Below are positions 34,166 through 44,795 of a stretch of 64,000 bases of DNA, piece by piece; positions within the stretch are counted from its first letter, which is position 1; every line of letters starts with the position of its first letter. The stretch is from Platanthera guangdongensis. Taxonomy: Eukaryota > Streptophyta > Magnoliopsida > Asparagales > Orchidaceae. Position numbers and translations under genes: made by a program. The notes beneath the pieces were generated by a model, which was not told the DNA's origin, did not search any database, and worked only from the letters and a program-made list of their open reading frames with translations. The DNA lies in the NCBI GenBank assembly GCA_039583875.1, contig CM077149.1, forward strand, positions 154,780,249 through 154,844,248, read 5' to 3'.

Positions 34166-34245
34166 GTAAGTGTTTAACTTACTAATAATTTTATTTAATC
34201 CTCCGTAGTGACACTCTCATCATCTTTTGTAAATCATTCATGCAG
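34166..34245 (+). other. Candidate intron at element A gag/protease border (80 bp)
   Basis: Donor GACGG|GTAAGTG, acceptor TTCATGCAG|GC. It joins DVVT-G to MLMIHNLP in phase 1, leading straight into the protease. Element F has a GT...AG segment at the equivalent codon and phase (60042-60135). Confidence 0.8.
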
Positions 34246-34843
34246 GCATGCTTATGATTCATAATTTACCCTCCAAGATTCTGTTTGATATGGGCGCCTC
34301 ACACTCGTTCATCGCAGAATCTCTAGCGCATAAGCTGAGTTTAGAAGTCTTTCCAGAGACAGTACCGCTGGAAGTCATGATGTTGAATGGATCTCTTCTG
34401 CAAACCAGAGATAAGTGCAGGGTACTGGTGCAATTTGGTGATACCGAGATTATTATAGAAGCCTTGCAGATTCCTATTGCAGGTTTCAACCTGAACTTGT
34501 GAATGGACTGACTTTCGACAGTCAACGCCAGGATTGACTGTAGGGAGAAGCAGATACAGTTTGAGGGCCCCAACCAGACTGCGTTTACCTTTCAGAGCTT
34601 GAAGGGAGTAGCGGAGATGATCATCTCCTCAGTCCAAGCTGAAAGGTGCATCAGGAAGGGTTGTGCAACCTTCTTAGTGCTGATGAATGCGGAGGCTAAG
34701 GCCGACTTGTCAGAGGTACCAGTGGTGCAGGAATTCCCCGATGTCTTCCCGAAAAAGCTCCTTGGTGCCCTTCCAGTTAGAGAGATTGAGTTTCCGATAG
34801 ACCTATAGCCTGGGGCTACACCGGTAGCTAAATCCCCTACCGG
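34246..34843 (+). pseudogene. Element A protease and linker
   Basis: The segment reads KILFDMGASHSFIAESLAHK, where DMGAS replaces the common DTGAS/DSGAS active-site form while retaining Asp. It then reads to FNLNL with a stop at 34499. WLSTVNARIDCREKQIQFEG follows in the next frame, then EVPVVQEFPDVFPKKL, the linker leading into RT. There is another stop near 34806. It would mature Gag-Pol; damage is by point changes. Confidence 0.85.
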
Positions 34844-35700
34844 ATGGCTCCAAGAGAACTAGCGGAGTTGAAGAGTCAGTTGCAGGAGTTGCTTGACTTG
34901 GGTTTTATAGGCCCCAGTACTTCATCTTGGAGTGCTTCAGTACTATTCGTGAAGAAGAAGGATGGTAATCTGAGACTGTGCATACACTACCGTGAATTGA
35001 ACAAACTGACAGTAAAGAATAAGTATCTGATTCCCATGATTGATGATTTGTTCGACCAGTTGGTTGGATCGTGCATCTTCTCCAAGTTAGATCTGAGGTC
35101 GGACTACCATCAGTTAAGGATTCGGGACGTGGATATTCAGAAGACAGCCTTCAGTATCAGATATGGGCACTTCGAGTTCGTTGTCATGCCTTTTGGGCTG
35201 ACCAATGCCCCTTCAGTATTTATGGACCTGATGAACATGGTATTTCGTGAGTACTTGGACCGTTTCGTTATCGTCTTTATAGATGATATTTTGGTGTTCT
35301 CAAAAAGTGCAGAAGATCATGTCGCTCATCTCAGGATTGTATTGAGTACCCTCAGGAAGAACCAGTTGTATGCCAAGTTTTCAAAGTGTGAGTCATGGCT
35401 TCCAGAGATTGCATTCTTAGGTCATGTCATCAGTCAGAAAGGGATTAGTGTTGATCCGTAGAAGATAGAAGCGATTAAGGATTAGCCGAGAGCCGAGGAC
35501 AGTCTCAGAGGTTCGCAGCTTTTTGGGTCTAGCTGGTTACTACAGGAGATTCATCAAGGACTTCTCAAAGATAGCCTTACCACCGACTTCCCTCACCAGG
35601 AAAGGGTAAATGTTTTGATTGGACAGTTGAGTGCGAGTTGGCATTTGAGGACTTGAAGGACAGGTTGATGACCGCACCGATCTTGAGTTTACCATCAGAG
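34844..35700 (+). pseudogene. Element A reverse transcriptase
   Basis: A 205-codon frame: [80 protein letters not shown], and the catalytic [12 protein letters not shown]. The Asp usual in [10 protein letters not shown] is His here. After DP a TAG (35459-35461) and shifts damage the thumb region ([14 protein letters not shown] sequence still visible near 35525). Confidence 0.93.
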
Positions 35701-36187
35701 GCCTGATGGTTTTCAGATTTATACCGACGCGTCAGGTCAGGGTTTGGGTTGTGTCCTCACGCAGCATGGAAAGGTCATAGCCTACGCCTCGAGACAGCTA
35801 AAAGTGCATGAGAGGAACTATCTTGTGCATGACTTGGAGCTTGCAGCAGTCATCCATACTCTGAATATTTGGAGGCACTATCTCTATGGAGTGCGTTGCG
35901 AGATCTTCACTGATCATAAGAGCCTCAAGTATATCTTTGATCAACGGGAGCTCAATTTGAGGCAGCACAGATGGTTAGAGTTCCTATCGGACTACGACGT
36001 AGACATTCAGTACCACCCAGAAAAGGCGAACGTTGTAGCTGATGCCCTTAGCCGTAGAGGTTCGTGTTTTTCCCTTCTCACTCAGCAGAAGGAGTTGATG
36101 CGGGAACTGGAGAGACTGGACATCATCATTGTGCCACGTTTTAGTTTTGGTTCTGCAAGGTTGAGTTGGATGGAGAATTACATGTGA
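35701..36187 (+). pseudogene. Element A RNase H
   Basis: [60 protein letters not shown] and [10 protein letters not shown] follow in a frame open from about 35744. All four acidic landmarks of the fold are present in this stretch. The upstream RT thumb is broken. Confidence 0.92.
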
Positions 36188-36218
36188 CATCAAAGATAAA
36201 ATCAGAACAGCTCTACCC

Positions 36219-37565
36219 TTGGATCCAAAGATGGCAGAGATTTTGATCTCGACGCAGACATGTCAGAAGGAGAGATTCACTATTCAAGACGATTTATTAT
36301 TGCATGATGACATGGTGTGTATTCCCGATGTTAGCCACCTTCGCGAGGACATTCTGTTTGAGGCACATAACTCCAAATATTCTATACATTCGGGCAGCAC
36401 GAAGATGTATGTGGATCTCAAGAAGGTAATCTGGTGGCCAGACTTGAAAGGTGATGTTGCTTGAATATGTAGGGAAGTGCGAGTCGTGCAAGTTAGTTAA
36501 GACGGAGTGTCAAATGCTTGGAGGCAAGTTGCAGCCACTTCCCATTCCTGAGTGGACTTTCGAGGATATATCCATGGATTTCATCCATGGTCTTCCGAGA
36601 TCGCAGAGTGAGAATGATTCCTTATGGGTTATTATAGATCGGCTTTCTAAGGTAGCCCACTTCATTCCTCTTAAGAAGCGGATCATGGTCCGAAACTGAC
36701 ACAGTTATACATAAACGAGATAGTTCGACTTCACAGTATTCCTAAGACTATTGTTTCAGACCGAGATGACAGGTTTACCTCCAAGGAGTGGAGATACGTT
36801 CAGGAGCGGTTGGACACCAAGTTATATTTCAGCACCGCTTTTCATCCCCAGACAGATGGACAGACTGAGAGCACAAATAGGACTTTGGAGGATTTGCTTC
36901 GTATGTGCATACTGGACTTTGGAGGGAAGTGGTAGAAGTATGTCACTCTTGTGGAATTATCCAACAATAACAGTTTTCAGACAAGTATTGAGATGACACC
37001 GTTCGAGGCTCTTTATGGTAGGCGTTGTCGGACACCGTTGTGTTGGGCTGAAAGTGAAGAAAGGTCTACCATCAGGGAATCATGTATTGATAAGACCACT
37101 GACAGAATCAAACTCATTCAAGAGCATTTGAAGACAGCTCAGGATCGTCAGGCCAAGTATCATGATCAGAAGCACATGTCAGTAGAGTTCAGTGTTGGAG
37201 ACTACGTTTATCTGAAGGTCAGACCAGTCAGAGGAGTCTCTAGAATAAAGTGGATGAAGAAACTGAGTCTCAGATTCGTTGGTCCTTTTGAGGTACTGGA
37301 GCGGGTTGGTGAGGTTGCATATAGGTTGGCCTTACCTGAGGAAATGAGTGATATACATGATATATTCCACGTCTCCTATCTGAGGAGAGCAGTCAGAGAT
37401 TCCATTCAGATCATTATTACCGAGGAAGCACCAATCAAGACAGATCTTAGCATTGAGATTAGACCAGTCAGAATCGTGGATTCAAGGATACAGAAGCTCT
37501 GCAATAAAGAGATTCGCATGATCAAAGTCCTTTGGGTGAACTGTGGCCGTCCAGAGTATACTTGA
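36219..37565 (+). pseudogene. Element A integrase with chromodomain-like tail
   Basis: Three open pieces: an N-terminal HHCC zinc region ([31 protein letters not shown]); the core with MDFIHGLPRSQ, a damaged DRD region near 36755, and DGQTES-like codons near 36855; then FEALYGRRCRTPLCWAESEE and LRFVGPFEVLERVGEVAYRL. The tail (CNKEIRMIKVLWVNCGRPEY, followed by TGA in place of Trp at 37563) is the chromodomain-like module of Del/Tekay elements. Frames change at about 36462, 36700 and 36950. Confidence 0.92.
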
Positions 37566-37656
37566 GAGCGAGAGGATGGTCTTAGGAGTAATGCAGATTA
37601 TACTTTTCTATTTGACTCAGGTATGTTAGTAAATTTTCGAGGACGAAAAATCTTTT

Positions 37657-37669
37657 AGGAGGGGAGATT
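37657..37669 (+). promoter_or_regulatory. Polypurine tract of element A
   Basis: AGGAGGGGAGATT immediately precedes the 3' LTR, as in other Del/Tekay elements. Confidence 0.9.
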
Positions 37670-39308
37670 TGTAACATCCGTGGAAAATTTACGACAAACT
37701 TATTTCGATTTCAGGGCTCGATCGCAAGAGAAATTTGTCGAGCGGATATCTTGTCGAGGTATGACGTTTTAATTATTTATCGCCACAATTGTTTTCTGTC
37801 TAGACGGGTGATTGTGGGATAACGTTGCAGAAATGTTCTAAGTGTTCAAGGGAAGGGCATTAGTGTAATTAAGTTTAAAACTTATATTACTTTTGAAGAG
37901 GAGCACCGGTTCAAGCCCCTCTCCCGACACTTCTATTTTAAACCCCAGCGGCACGGGAGAAACCGCAAACCCCCTCCCGACTTCGGTTTTCCGCAACATC
38001 GAGCGCTCCGCCTCCCGCAACCCTAGCCGGCGCTTTTCCCCACTCTGATTCTCAGCGCCGACGAGTCTCCTCCTCCCTTCCTTGTGTCGTAGGAGAGCCG
38101 GATTCATCCCTAACTGGTGGAAGTCAAGAGTGCTTGAAACATCGTTTTGAGGAAAACGGTCGAGGAATTAGTTGTAGAATAATATCCTTTTCCAAGACCC
38201 TAATAGTCAGATCATGTATGCTAACGTTAGGTACGAAACGTTTACACGTATACACAAGTTTGGGAACTTGTTTAATTATGGGCGTGAACGTCCCTTCTAG
38301 CCAACCACAAGAAAATCAAGGGGTCGATCAGTAGTACACCAAAAGAGATGTCCCAAGCAGAGTAGCGTTAGACCAAAAAGGGTCAGTAAGCACACATAAG
38401 TTTTCTCGTGCTTGGTAGAGGCGCATTACCTTTCTCATAAGGCATACGGTACCCTATGAGCAGTAGAGTCTTGAGAGTTGACTCCCCTTTGAGACGGTTA
38501 GTGAATTCGAGACCGTGTCCGCGCGACACTAGAATAATTGGGTTCGTAAGATGGTCTCGGGTCTTCAGTTTTTCAGATGCGCGTTAGGAGTTACTCTGCC
38601 TAGAGCCTTTCAAGTAGAAGTGCAGATTAGAAGCCACCTAGAACTCAAGTGTAGACCTGCCATGAGACAGTACACGAGGTAGTGAACGCCGGAACTTGGG
38701 TAAATAAAATGAAAGTTCATGAACATAGAACGAGTATGTGTGTTGACCAGGAAACATTGTGAAGGCATCCATAACATCTAGCATAAAGATTTTCTTTTAA
38801 TGAACAAAAATATTTTTTTTAAAAGGCATGCATTCATCATTTAAGAAAATGTTTTAGTGTCAATAGGAGAAGCTATTTTTCCTTACTCTGACCCCTTGTG
38901 GGTAATGTTTTACAGGTCACCCGGGTGGGAAACTACGCCTAGGATGAGCGTCCTTGTGGTGTCAGTTTGGAGTTGGTTTTCCATTCAGTTTTCTTTCCTT
39001 TCAGTATACACTTGTAGCCTTGGATACTGTATCTTGTTAATCTTTTGAATATCATGTATCAGACTTATTATGTTATTTCAGATTTTCAGTTCTTTCATCT
39101 CAATTTATGTTTAGTGGCTCTGTGAATCAAACTTATAAAGGTATGTAGTTACCCTTGGTTTCTTTTATAGCTTCCGTTGTAAGTTTAAATTCTCAGTATT
39201 TTTCTTTATACCTGTTGTGTACTAGTTTTAATACTGTTTCCTAGTTCTCTTTATATCGCTGACCCGCCCGGACGGCTGCTTTTTGAAAAATTGGGAAGGG
39301 GTGTTGCA
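37670..39308 (+). repeat. 3' LTR of element A
   Basis: 1639 bp. Compared with the reconstructed 5' LTR it lacks about 520 bp at the junction near 38145 (CATCGTTTTG joined to AGGAAAACGG). Confidence 0.95.
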
Positions 39309-39921
39309 CAACGTATGCGCCCGGGTAGTCTTGATGCTGCTGTCCCGGAAACCCTTGATATGGCTAACCCCCAAACCGAGCTCCCGCTCCTCCGACCATG
39401 CCACCAACCCGTGGCTGGGGAAGGATTCCCCCCATTCCACCGCCGGGAGAAGCCGCCCCGCCTCCGCCGTTCTGGTCGAGGCTGACCCGTACCCAGGGCG
39501 GACGACCCGCGCCCTCCGACGCTCCGTACGAAGCCGATCCAGCCCTAGATGGCGGTCCGCGACCTCCCCAGCCCCACGCCGCGCCGCTGCCGCCGATCCC
39601 CGTCGACCCGCCTCCCACGCGTGTTGGATCGACCGATCCCGCCGATTTGCCGACGTGCGGAGCCGAGTGTTGCGCTCTGGAACCCTCCGCGGCCGATCCT
39701 TGTCCTCCGCCGTTCTCGTCGTGCAACGGCGATTTTCCTTTCAGATTTTGCGCGATCAAAGTCTTGAGTTCCTCCATCCTTCGATCGATCCGTTCTTCCA
39801 ACCGTTGGGTGGACGCCTTCATCTCTTCTTCGATGGCGTCCATCGAATCGGTCAATCCGGCGTAGTTTACCTCTAATGTTTCCAAACGATTAGCCTCTTC
39901 TTGTCCGCGAGTAACAACCAT
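39309..39921 (-). pseudogene. Element C gag, N-terminal part
   Basis: Start MVVTRGQEEANRLETLEVNY at 39921, then a coiled coil (ERIDRRMEELKTLIAQNLKG) and a G/A/P-rich segment. C2 has the homologous MVTRSEAETARLASLEENYV start. The gene is cut at 39309 by element A and continues at 17207. Confidence 0.9.
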
Positions 39922-39937
39922 GGTGGAGGAAGGAATC

Positions 39938-39950
39938 CTCTGATACCAAA
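39938..39950 (-). promoter_or_regulatory. Primer-binding site of element C
   Basis: TTTGGTATCAGAG reads on the minus strand directly inside the 5' LTR; initiator tRNA-Met type. Confidence 0.9.
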
Positions 39951-40264
39951 TGATAAGAAGGTTGGAGAGAGAGAGAGAGAGATCTAGAGAACTAAGAGGA
40001 GAAAACTAGGGTTAAGAGGAGGAAAGGAGAAGAATACCTGATAATCTTGCATATCCATCCAAGAGGGGGTCCAGGTATATTTATACCCGGACCAAGGCCG
40101 GCCGGCCCCAATGGAGGCTGAACCGGGTGGGTTCAGCCCCCCGAGCCGCCATTTAGATAGTGGGGGATGAACCAGTTGGTTCAGCCCCGTTGTTGCCTTC
40201 AGACCCCTTGCTTCGTCGTGTGTACTAACGTCCAAAGAAGCGGGCGCCGTCCAGAGGCGTAACA
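39951..40264 (-). repeat. 5' LTR of element C
   Basis: 314 bp, TGATAAGAAGG...GGCGTAACA, followed by the aaaca duplicate. Confidence 0.95.
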
Positions 40265-40450
40265 AAACACTTCGTGAAAAAGAACATGAGAGCACCTTGA
40301 TACTTTGTTGGCATTGATATTGCCAGATGCAACAAAGATATTTATTGTCTCAGCGGAATTAAATGTCATGGATCTCCATGAAAAATCCGATTTACTTGAA
40401 GCCAATTAGCACTCATATGCTTATGGGCATCAACAATCTCTGTGATGAGA
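40265..40450 (+). pseudogene. Ty1/copia reverse transcriptase remnant (second part)
   Basis: Mixed-frame reading gives HFVKKN, YFVGIDIARCNKDIYCLS, matching the copia KYFLGIEIARS...G..LSQ landmark that follows the YVDD region. It continues the remnant cut at 8364 by element C, separated only by the aaaca duplication. Confidence 0.75.
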
Positions 40451-40771
40451 TAATTGAGTCATTTTAGAGTTATTCTATTATTTAGTTCCGGATTACAATT
40501 ATCTGTTGTTACTGAATACTCATAATTTTCCAATTTGAAATTAGTAGGCTTAAAACTAAATTACAGGGTTGCTTCCTAGTATAGACAAGCTCAATTCAAA
40601 TGAACTCAAAATTGAAAATTTTAAAGAGTTGAATACGAGAAGGAATAAAAACATTCAATAAAAGTTGAGCCAAACCCATTAAATCACAACAAAGTTTGTC
40701 CCACGATCAAATTATGATATGCAGTCTTTAAAATATAGAAGAACATAATGAAGTAAATAGAAATGCCAGAC
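40451..40771. other. AT-rich, no gene
   Basis: I searched by eye for the next CRK exon (the YRKMDFEEFC region) on the minus strand and did not find it. It is probably CRK intron or flank. Confidence 0.5.
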
Positions 40772-40834
40772 CGCATTAAGGATGTCTGTAACCCTGGATT
40801 CCCTCATAGCATTCGTAGCATTCTGGACAAGAGC
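40772..40834 (-). CDS. CRK: CRK exon: [10 protein letters not shown] segment
   Basis: 63 bp, acceptor TTATTACAG, donor AATGCG|GTCTGG. It encodes [20 protein letters not shown] plus one Ala. The following exon, expected to contain YRKMDFEEFC, was not found before the element C cluster. Confidence 0.93.
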
Positions 40835-43800
40835 CTGTAATAAAAAAACAAAGAAAATAACAATCAGGTGAGAGTACATCAAGCATACCCTTCTACAGCG
40901 TACGCTGCTAAAATTCAAAACTAACAAACTAACCATGCGAAAATTTTCCAGGGAAATGCATCCATCTTTATTTGGTTCCAGTAACTGAAATTGTGACCTA
41001 ATGTAAATAAGCTCATCCTCAGTTAAAGCTTTAGACAAGGCCTAAGAAAGGAAGAAAAACAAAATGAAAACAATATCTTAATGAGACAAATAAATACACA
41101 AGATAAAGAGCAAGCAAGATAATTAACTTTATAACATTATATTAATTTTTTAATTATATCATGCGTATAAAGCTTCCTTATCAACATTTCCATTAGACAT
41201 CCAATAGTTTGAAGCCTAATGAATCCCTATTATCCATTTTTTCTGGTTGGTGGAGTGATTTTAACTTTGTTGGTTGATGCGATTCCAAGGTATCTAGCGT
41301 GACATGTGGAACTGATTTATGTCCGGATTATCTCCAGCCTGGGGTGGTCTGAGGTTTAATCTCACATTGACTACCGTGCATCGCCTGCTTGTACTTATAG
41401 GCACCAGACCCCTCCTCATTTCACCTCGGGGATTTGGAATAGAAGCCGCACATTTCCAACATAATATCAGAGCGTGAATTGATCCACTGCGGAGGCATAG
41501 TGGTTGACGTGATGTTAGTGTGTCATGTGGAACGGTTTATTCCCAGATTAGCGGTCTGAGTTTTAATCTCACACTGCCTACCATGTCTCCCGCCTATGCT
41601 TATACGTCTCATACCCCTTCTCCTTCCACCTCGAGGTTTTGGGATGGAAGTCGCGGATTTCCAACATGTATCAGAGCGTGGCTTGACCCGTTGTAGGGGC
41701 ATTTTGATTGATGTGATTCCAACGTGTCGTGTGAGACCAGTTTATGCCCAGAATAAACTCAACCTGGCGTGGATTGAGGTTAAGCACCACATTGCCTACT
41801 GTGCATCTCCTGCCTATGCTTATAGGTCTCATGCCCCTCCTTTTACCTTGGGATTTTGGGATGGAAGTTGTGGGTTTCCAACAAACTCTATTTTACATAA
41901 ACCTCATTTCAAAAAATTATGTCAATTCTGTTCCATTTAAATTATTCTAGTCTCCCTACATCAATGTTGCATCTTCTGCTTACAATGATGCATGCCCAAC
42001 TGACTAATTCTTATCGCAAATATATGTTAATACTTCAAATTTGATCCCCGTTTAACTAAGGCACGCCTCCATTTTTAAGTGCACATCCCCCATCTTTTTA
42101 ACTACATAATGTTAGAATTAATAATCATGTGGGCCAAATATGCTAATTATGCGCATTATTGGGCTGTCATTAACATCGACCTAAATTTAGATGATCTAAT
42201 TAATCGGGTCGAATACGTTTCATATTGTATGGGGAGTTCAAATAGTGTGTGTGGATACCGGACATCATTTACATTTATATGATGAGCTTAAATGTAAAAC
42301 AGTCGTATTAGGTTTTGCTATAAATAGGTTATGGTTCCCGGGTCCCAATGCATCAAAATTATTATCACTCTCATTTAGTTCTAGCACCTCATCGCTGGAG
42401 AGAGCCTAAGGAGGAAGAGGAGTCGTCTTCTTCATCAGGACCTTGTAGACTTGGAAGATCCGTGACCGCCACAATCCATCCTCATGGATTCAGGTATGCT
42501 TCCGCTCAAGTTTTCATCTCGATGTTTCGAGTAGAGCGAATCCATCTCCGTTATGGATTCGCGGATTCTCCCCAACAAGTGATATCAAAGCGACTCTATG
42601 TCGATTCACCGAGATTTTTCTGCGGTTTCTCGGATTTTCCGGCGGATTTTGGTATTTTCCCCTCTTTCCTTCCGTTCGGATTTTTGACGCAGACGTTTGG
42701 TCTCAATGTTGGATTCAGATCTTTGATCAGAGGACTGTGTCAATTTAGTATCGCACCATTTAGTGCCCTCATGGAAGTCGGCATGGAGAGGCTTTCTGGG
42801 CATTTTTGCGCCAGCAATGCCGCTCAAGCAAGAATATGACACTGTTTGGGCGATATTCTTTGGGGCAAATCATGCAATATAGTTAAAATATTAATAGATC
42901 TGATTATCGCATGATTATTGTGGGTTTGCAAGAATTTCATTCATGCAAATTTGTTTCCTAGTGAATCCATTATTTAATGGTTGATAAATTATGAATTTAT
43001 TTTCTCCATATCCTGCTTTCATGGGCAGCTCATGAGCGCGGTCGGGTAGGTCCAATTTGGACCTTTTTTGGCAAATAGATTTGGGTATTATTTTAATATA
43101 TTTACTCATCTTGTTGTCTAAATAATAATAATAATTGGATTATTTTGACAACAAATTTGATTATATTATGCAACCCAAATTTAATGTCATAATTGATTCT
43201 TATTCTGGACAATTTTTGACAATCCAAATTTGTGTTCATTTAAATCAAATTTGGACTGCCTTTTAGAGCCGATTTTCAGTTGGTTGTGTGTTTTTATTCT
43301 CTTACTCCTTTTGGCCTTTTATTTTTGGCATTGTTTAAGAAATATATTAACATAAATATTTTTTTTACTATAAATAATAAATATATTATTATTTTGGTAA
43401 TAAATATTATATTATATTGCCTATAACCCTGTCCAACATGGTTGCACTAAACACATTAAAGTAGATCGACACTTTATCAAGGAAGACATTGAGAAGGGAA
43501 TTGTGTGTACTTTTTTTGTTCTCTCTAACAGACAACTTGCTGACATTCTCACAAAAAGGTTGAATGTGAATATATTTGGAAGGATTGTTGACATATTGAG
43601 CATGATTAACATCTCATGCTCAACTTGCGGGGGAGTGTTATAATATGTAGTAGTTTTTTATGCATTATTTTCTCGAATATTCCACTTTGTATTATCCGCC
43701 TCTCTATATAGAGGGGATATGGTCTCAAAGGAAAATCAATCAATTTCATACTTCAACAATAACAATAAATTAATGGATGTCTTTAGTGATGCAAACTAAA

Positions 43801-44581
43801 CATGATATTCAGAAGCCTAGCACCTTCCACATTTGTTCTAATGTATGAACAAATAATGCATTTTCAAAGAGTTATTTTTACCGCTAGTCTGTCTATTACA
43901 CAATTTTAGTGGTAAAGAGTAAAAACATAATGTACAGAAATAGCACATGTCATATACTAATAGCATAGTCTTCAACGTTGAACCATAGAAATAATGTAAC
44001 CTTGAGTGCACTGCGCTTGAGAGGAGTTGCTCTGAGATATAATTTAACAAGCTTGTAGATTAATATATCCAAAGGGACTTGTCTGTTCTCATCTCGTAAC
44101 CATGGATGAGCTGTCATCATATAAACACTAAATTAATTTGGTAATTTGTCACAGAAAACCTTCTGGAAAGATGTCCAAATAACATTATTCAGAAACAACA
44201 AATGATTATAAAATATATTAAGAAAAACAAGTTCATAAATTGAATCTAGGAAACTGATGCCAGCAAAGGGTGCTGAATAATTACTCAGAGCTTGTGCAGC
44301 AGACATTCTTTTCCTAAAATCCTTACTCATAAGCCTCTTCACAAAATCTTTGGCATCAGGAGTTACTGAAGTCCATGGGGGATCATCAAAATTAGGATCA
44401 GCACGCAAAACAGAACGAAAGATTCCTGACTCAGTCCGTGCCCAAAAGGGTCGACTACCACATAACAATATGTATGTGATAACACCGATACTCCAAATGT
44501 CAGCTTCAACACTATAAGATCTATGCAAGACCTCAGGAGCAACATAATATGCACTGCCAACAATGTCATTTAGTCTTTCAT
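40772..44581 (-). CDS. CRK: CDPK-related protein kinase (CRK), four internal exons
   Basis: Exons on the minus strand: 44581-44285, 44110-44001, 41041-40934 and 40834-40772, all with GT...AG borders and phases 1, 0, 0. The first holds the kinase activation segment and helix region ([40 protein letters not shown]). The second reads [20 protein letters not shown]. The third and fourth carry the EF-hand-like part ([34 protein letters not shown]). [20 protein letters not shown] and degenerate EF-hands separate CRKs from true CDPKs. CRKs are Ser/Thr kinases, usually membrane-linked by N-acylation. The catalytic loop and DFG exons upstream, and the last exons, are not in the window. Whether the locus still works is unknown. 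Confidence 0.93.
40934..41041 (-). CDS. CRK: CRK exon: first EF-hand-like segment
   Basis: 108 bp, acceptor TTCTTAG, donor CATG|GTTAGT. It encodes [20 protein letters not shown] and [16 protein letters not shown]. The loop lacks several calcium-binding acidic residues, as is normal for CRKs. Confidence 0.95.
41042..41299. other. CRK intron sequence, nothing recognised
   Basis: AT-rich intronic DNA before the TRIM, with no repeat end or reading frame of note. Confidence 0.6.
41300..41883 (+). mobile_element. TRIM with three LTR copies in tandem
   Basis: Three related segments of 162, 146 and 159 bp (41300-41461, 41521-41666, 41725-41883) start TGACATGTGG/TGTCATGTGG/TGTCGTGTGA and end TTTCCAACA. 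After the first and second comes TAATATCAGAGCGTG or TGTATCAGAGCGTGG, an initiator-Met primer site, then about 55 bp of internal sequence. This is the LTR-internal-LTR-internal-LTR form reported for terminal-repeat retrotransposons in miniature. The copies are diverged and no target duplication is visible, so the insertion is old. It lies in a CRK intron, antisense to the gene. Confidence 0.75.
41884..42109. other. CRK intron sequence, nothing recognised
   Basis: AT-rich with no gene or repeat boundary seen. Confidence 0.6.
42110..42577 (+). repeat. Probable copia 5' LTR
   Basis: TGTTAGAATTAATAATCATG at the start and CCCCAACA at the end, with GCTATAAATAGG (TATA, near 42320) inside and GTGATATCAAAGCGAC after it, a diverged initiator-Met primer site. 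468 bp. No matching 3' LTR was found, and the copia fragment at 43420 ends in a different LTR. Confidence 0.65.
42578..43419 (+). other. Internal copia debris and AT-rich intron, no intact gene
   Basis: The primer site is followed by a short C/T-rich frame, then AT-rich sequence with simple TAA/TAT repeats near 43120-43410. No domain is recognised. Confidence 0.45.
43420..43635 (+). pseudogene. Ty1/copia RNase H end and polypurine tract
   Basis: The translation reads [20 protein letters not shown] and [14 protein letters not shown], then GGVL: the conserved end of copia pol (TKHI.ID.HF, QLADI.TK). AACTTGCGGGGGAG (43622-43635) is the polypurine tract. Only the 3' end of the element is present. 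Confidence 0.88.
43636..43758 (+). repeat. Short copia 3' LTR
   Basis: TGTTATAATATG follows the polypurine tract, CTCTATATAGAGG (TATA-like) occurs inside, and ACTTCAACA is a plausible end. The limit on the right is inferred from TG...CA only. Confidence 0.6.
44001..44110 (-). CDS. CRK: CRK exon: end of kinase domain and junction region
   Basis: 110 bp, acceptor GATGACAG, donor CTCAAG|GTTACA. It encodes [20 protein letters not shown] and [16 protein letters not shown], the CRK linker that contacts the kinase and the EF-hand lobe. The phase joins exactly to the preceding and following exons. Confidence 0.95.
44285..44581 (-). CDS. CRK: CRK exon: activation segment to kinase end
   Basis: 297 bp, acceptor TTGCAG, donor CTGA|GTAATT. 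It starts one base into the Asp codon before ERLND and ends one base into the Thr codon after AQAL. The frame is open with conserved APE and DIW motifs and no damage. No catalytic-loop exon was found in the intron upstream. Confidence 0.95.
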
Positions 44582-44795
44582 CTGCAATCAATAGAACAAA
44601 GGAGAAAACAAGAAATCCATATTGTAATAGTACGAAGAATATGCATGAGAATGTAAATAGAAGAAAAGTAATCAATGCAGAAATGTAAAACCTTCGTAAT
44701 AAAGAAAGGACTTGACAAAAAAAGAAGGAAATAACAATTGCCGGAAAGGTTTCATATTAATGGTTCTAGAAAAAAATATAAAATGGCACATAGCC

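Noticed and set aside
40451..40771. Possible next CRK exon just downstream of 40772
   Set aside because: No acceptor followed by a frame resembling the YRKMDFEEFC region could be found on the minus strand.
42110..43758. One complete copia element from the LTR at 42110 to the LTR at 43636
   Set aside because: The two LTR sequences are unrelated (TGTTAGAATTAAT against TGTTATAATATG), so they belong to different elements.
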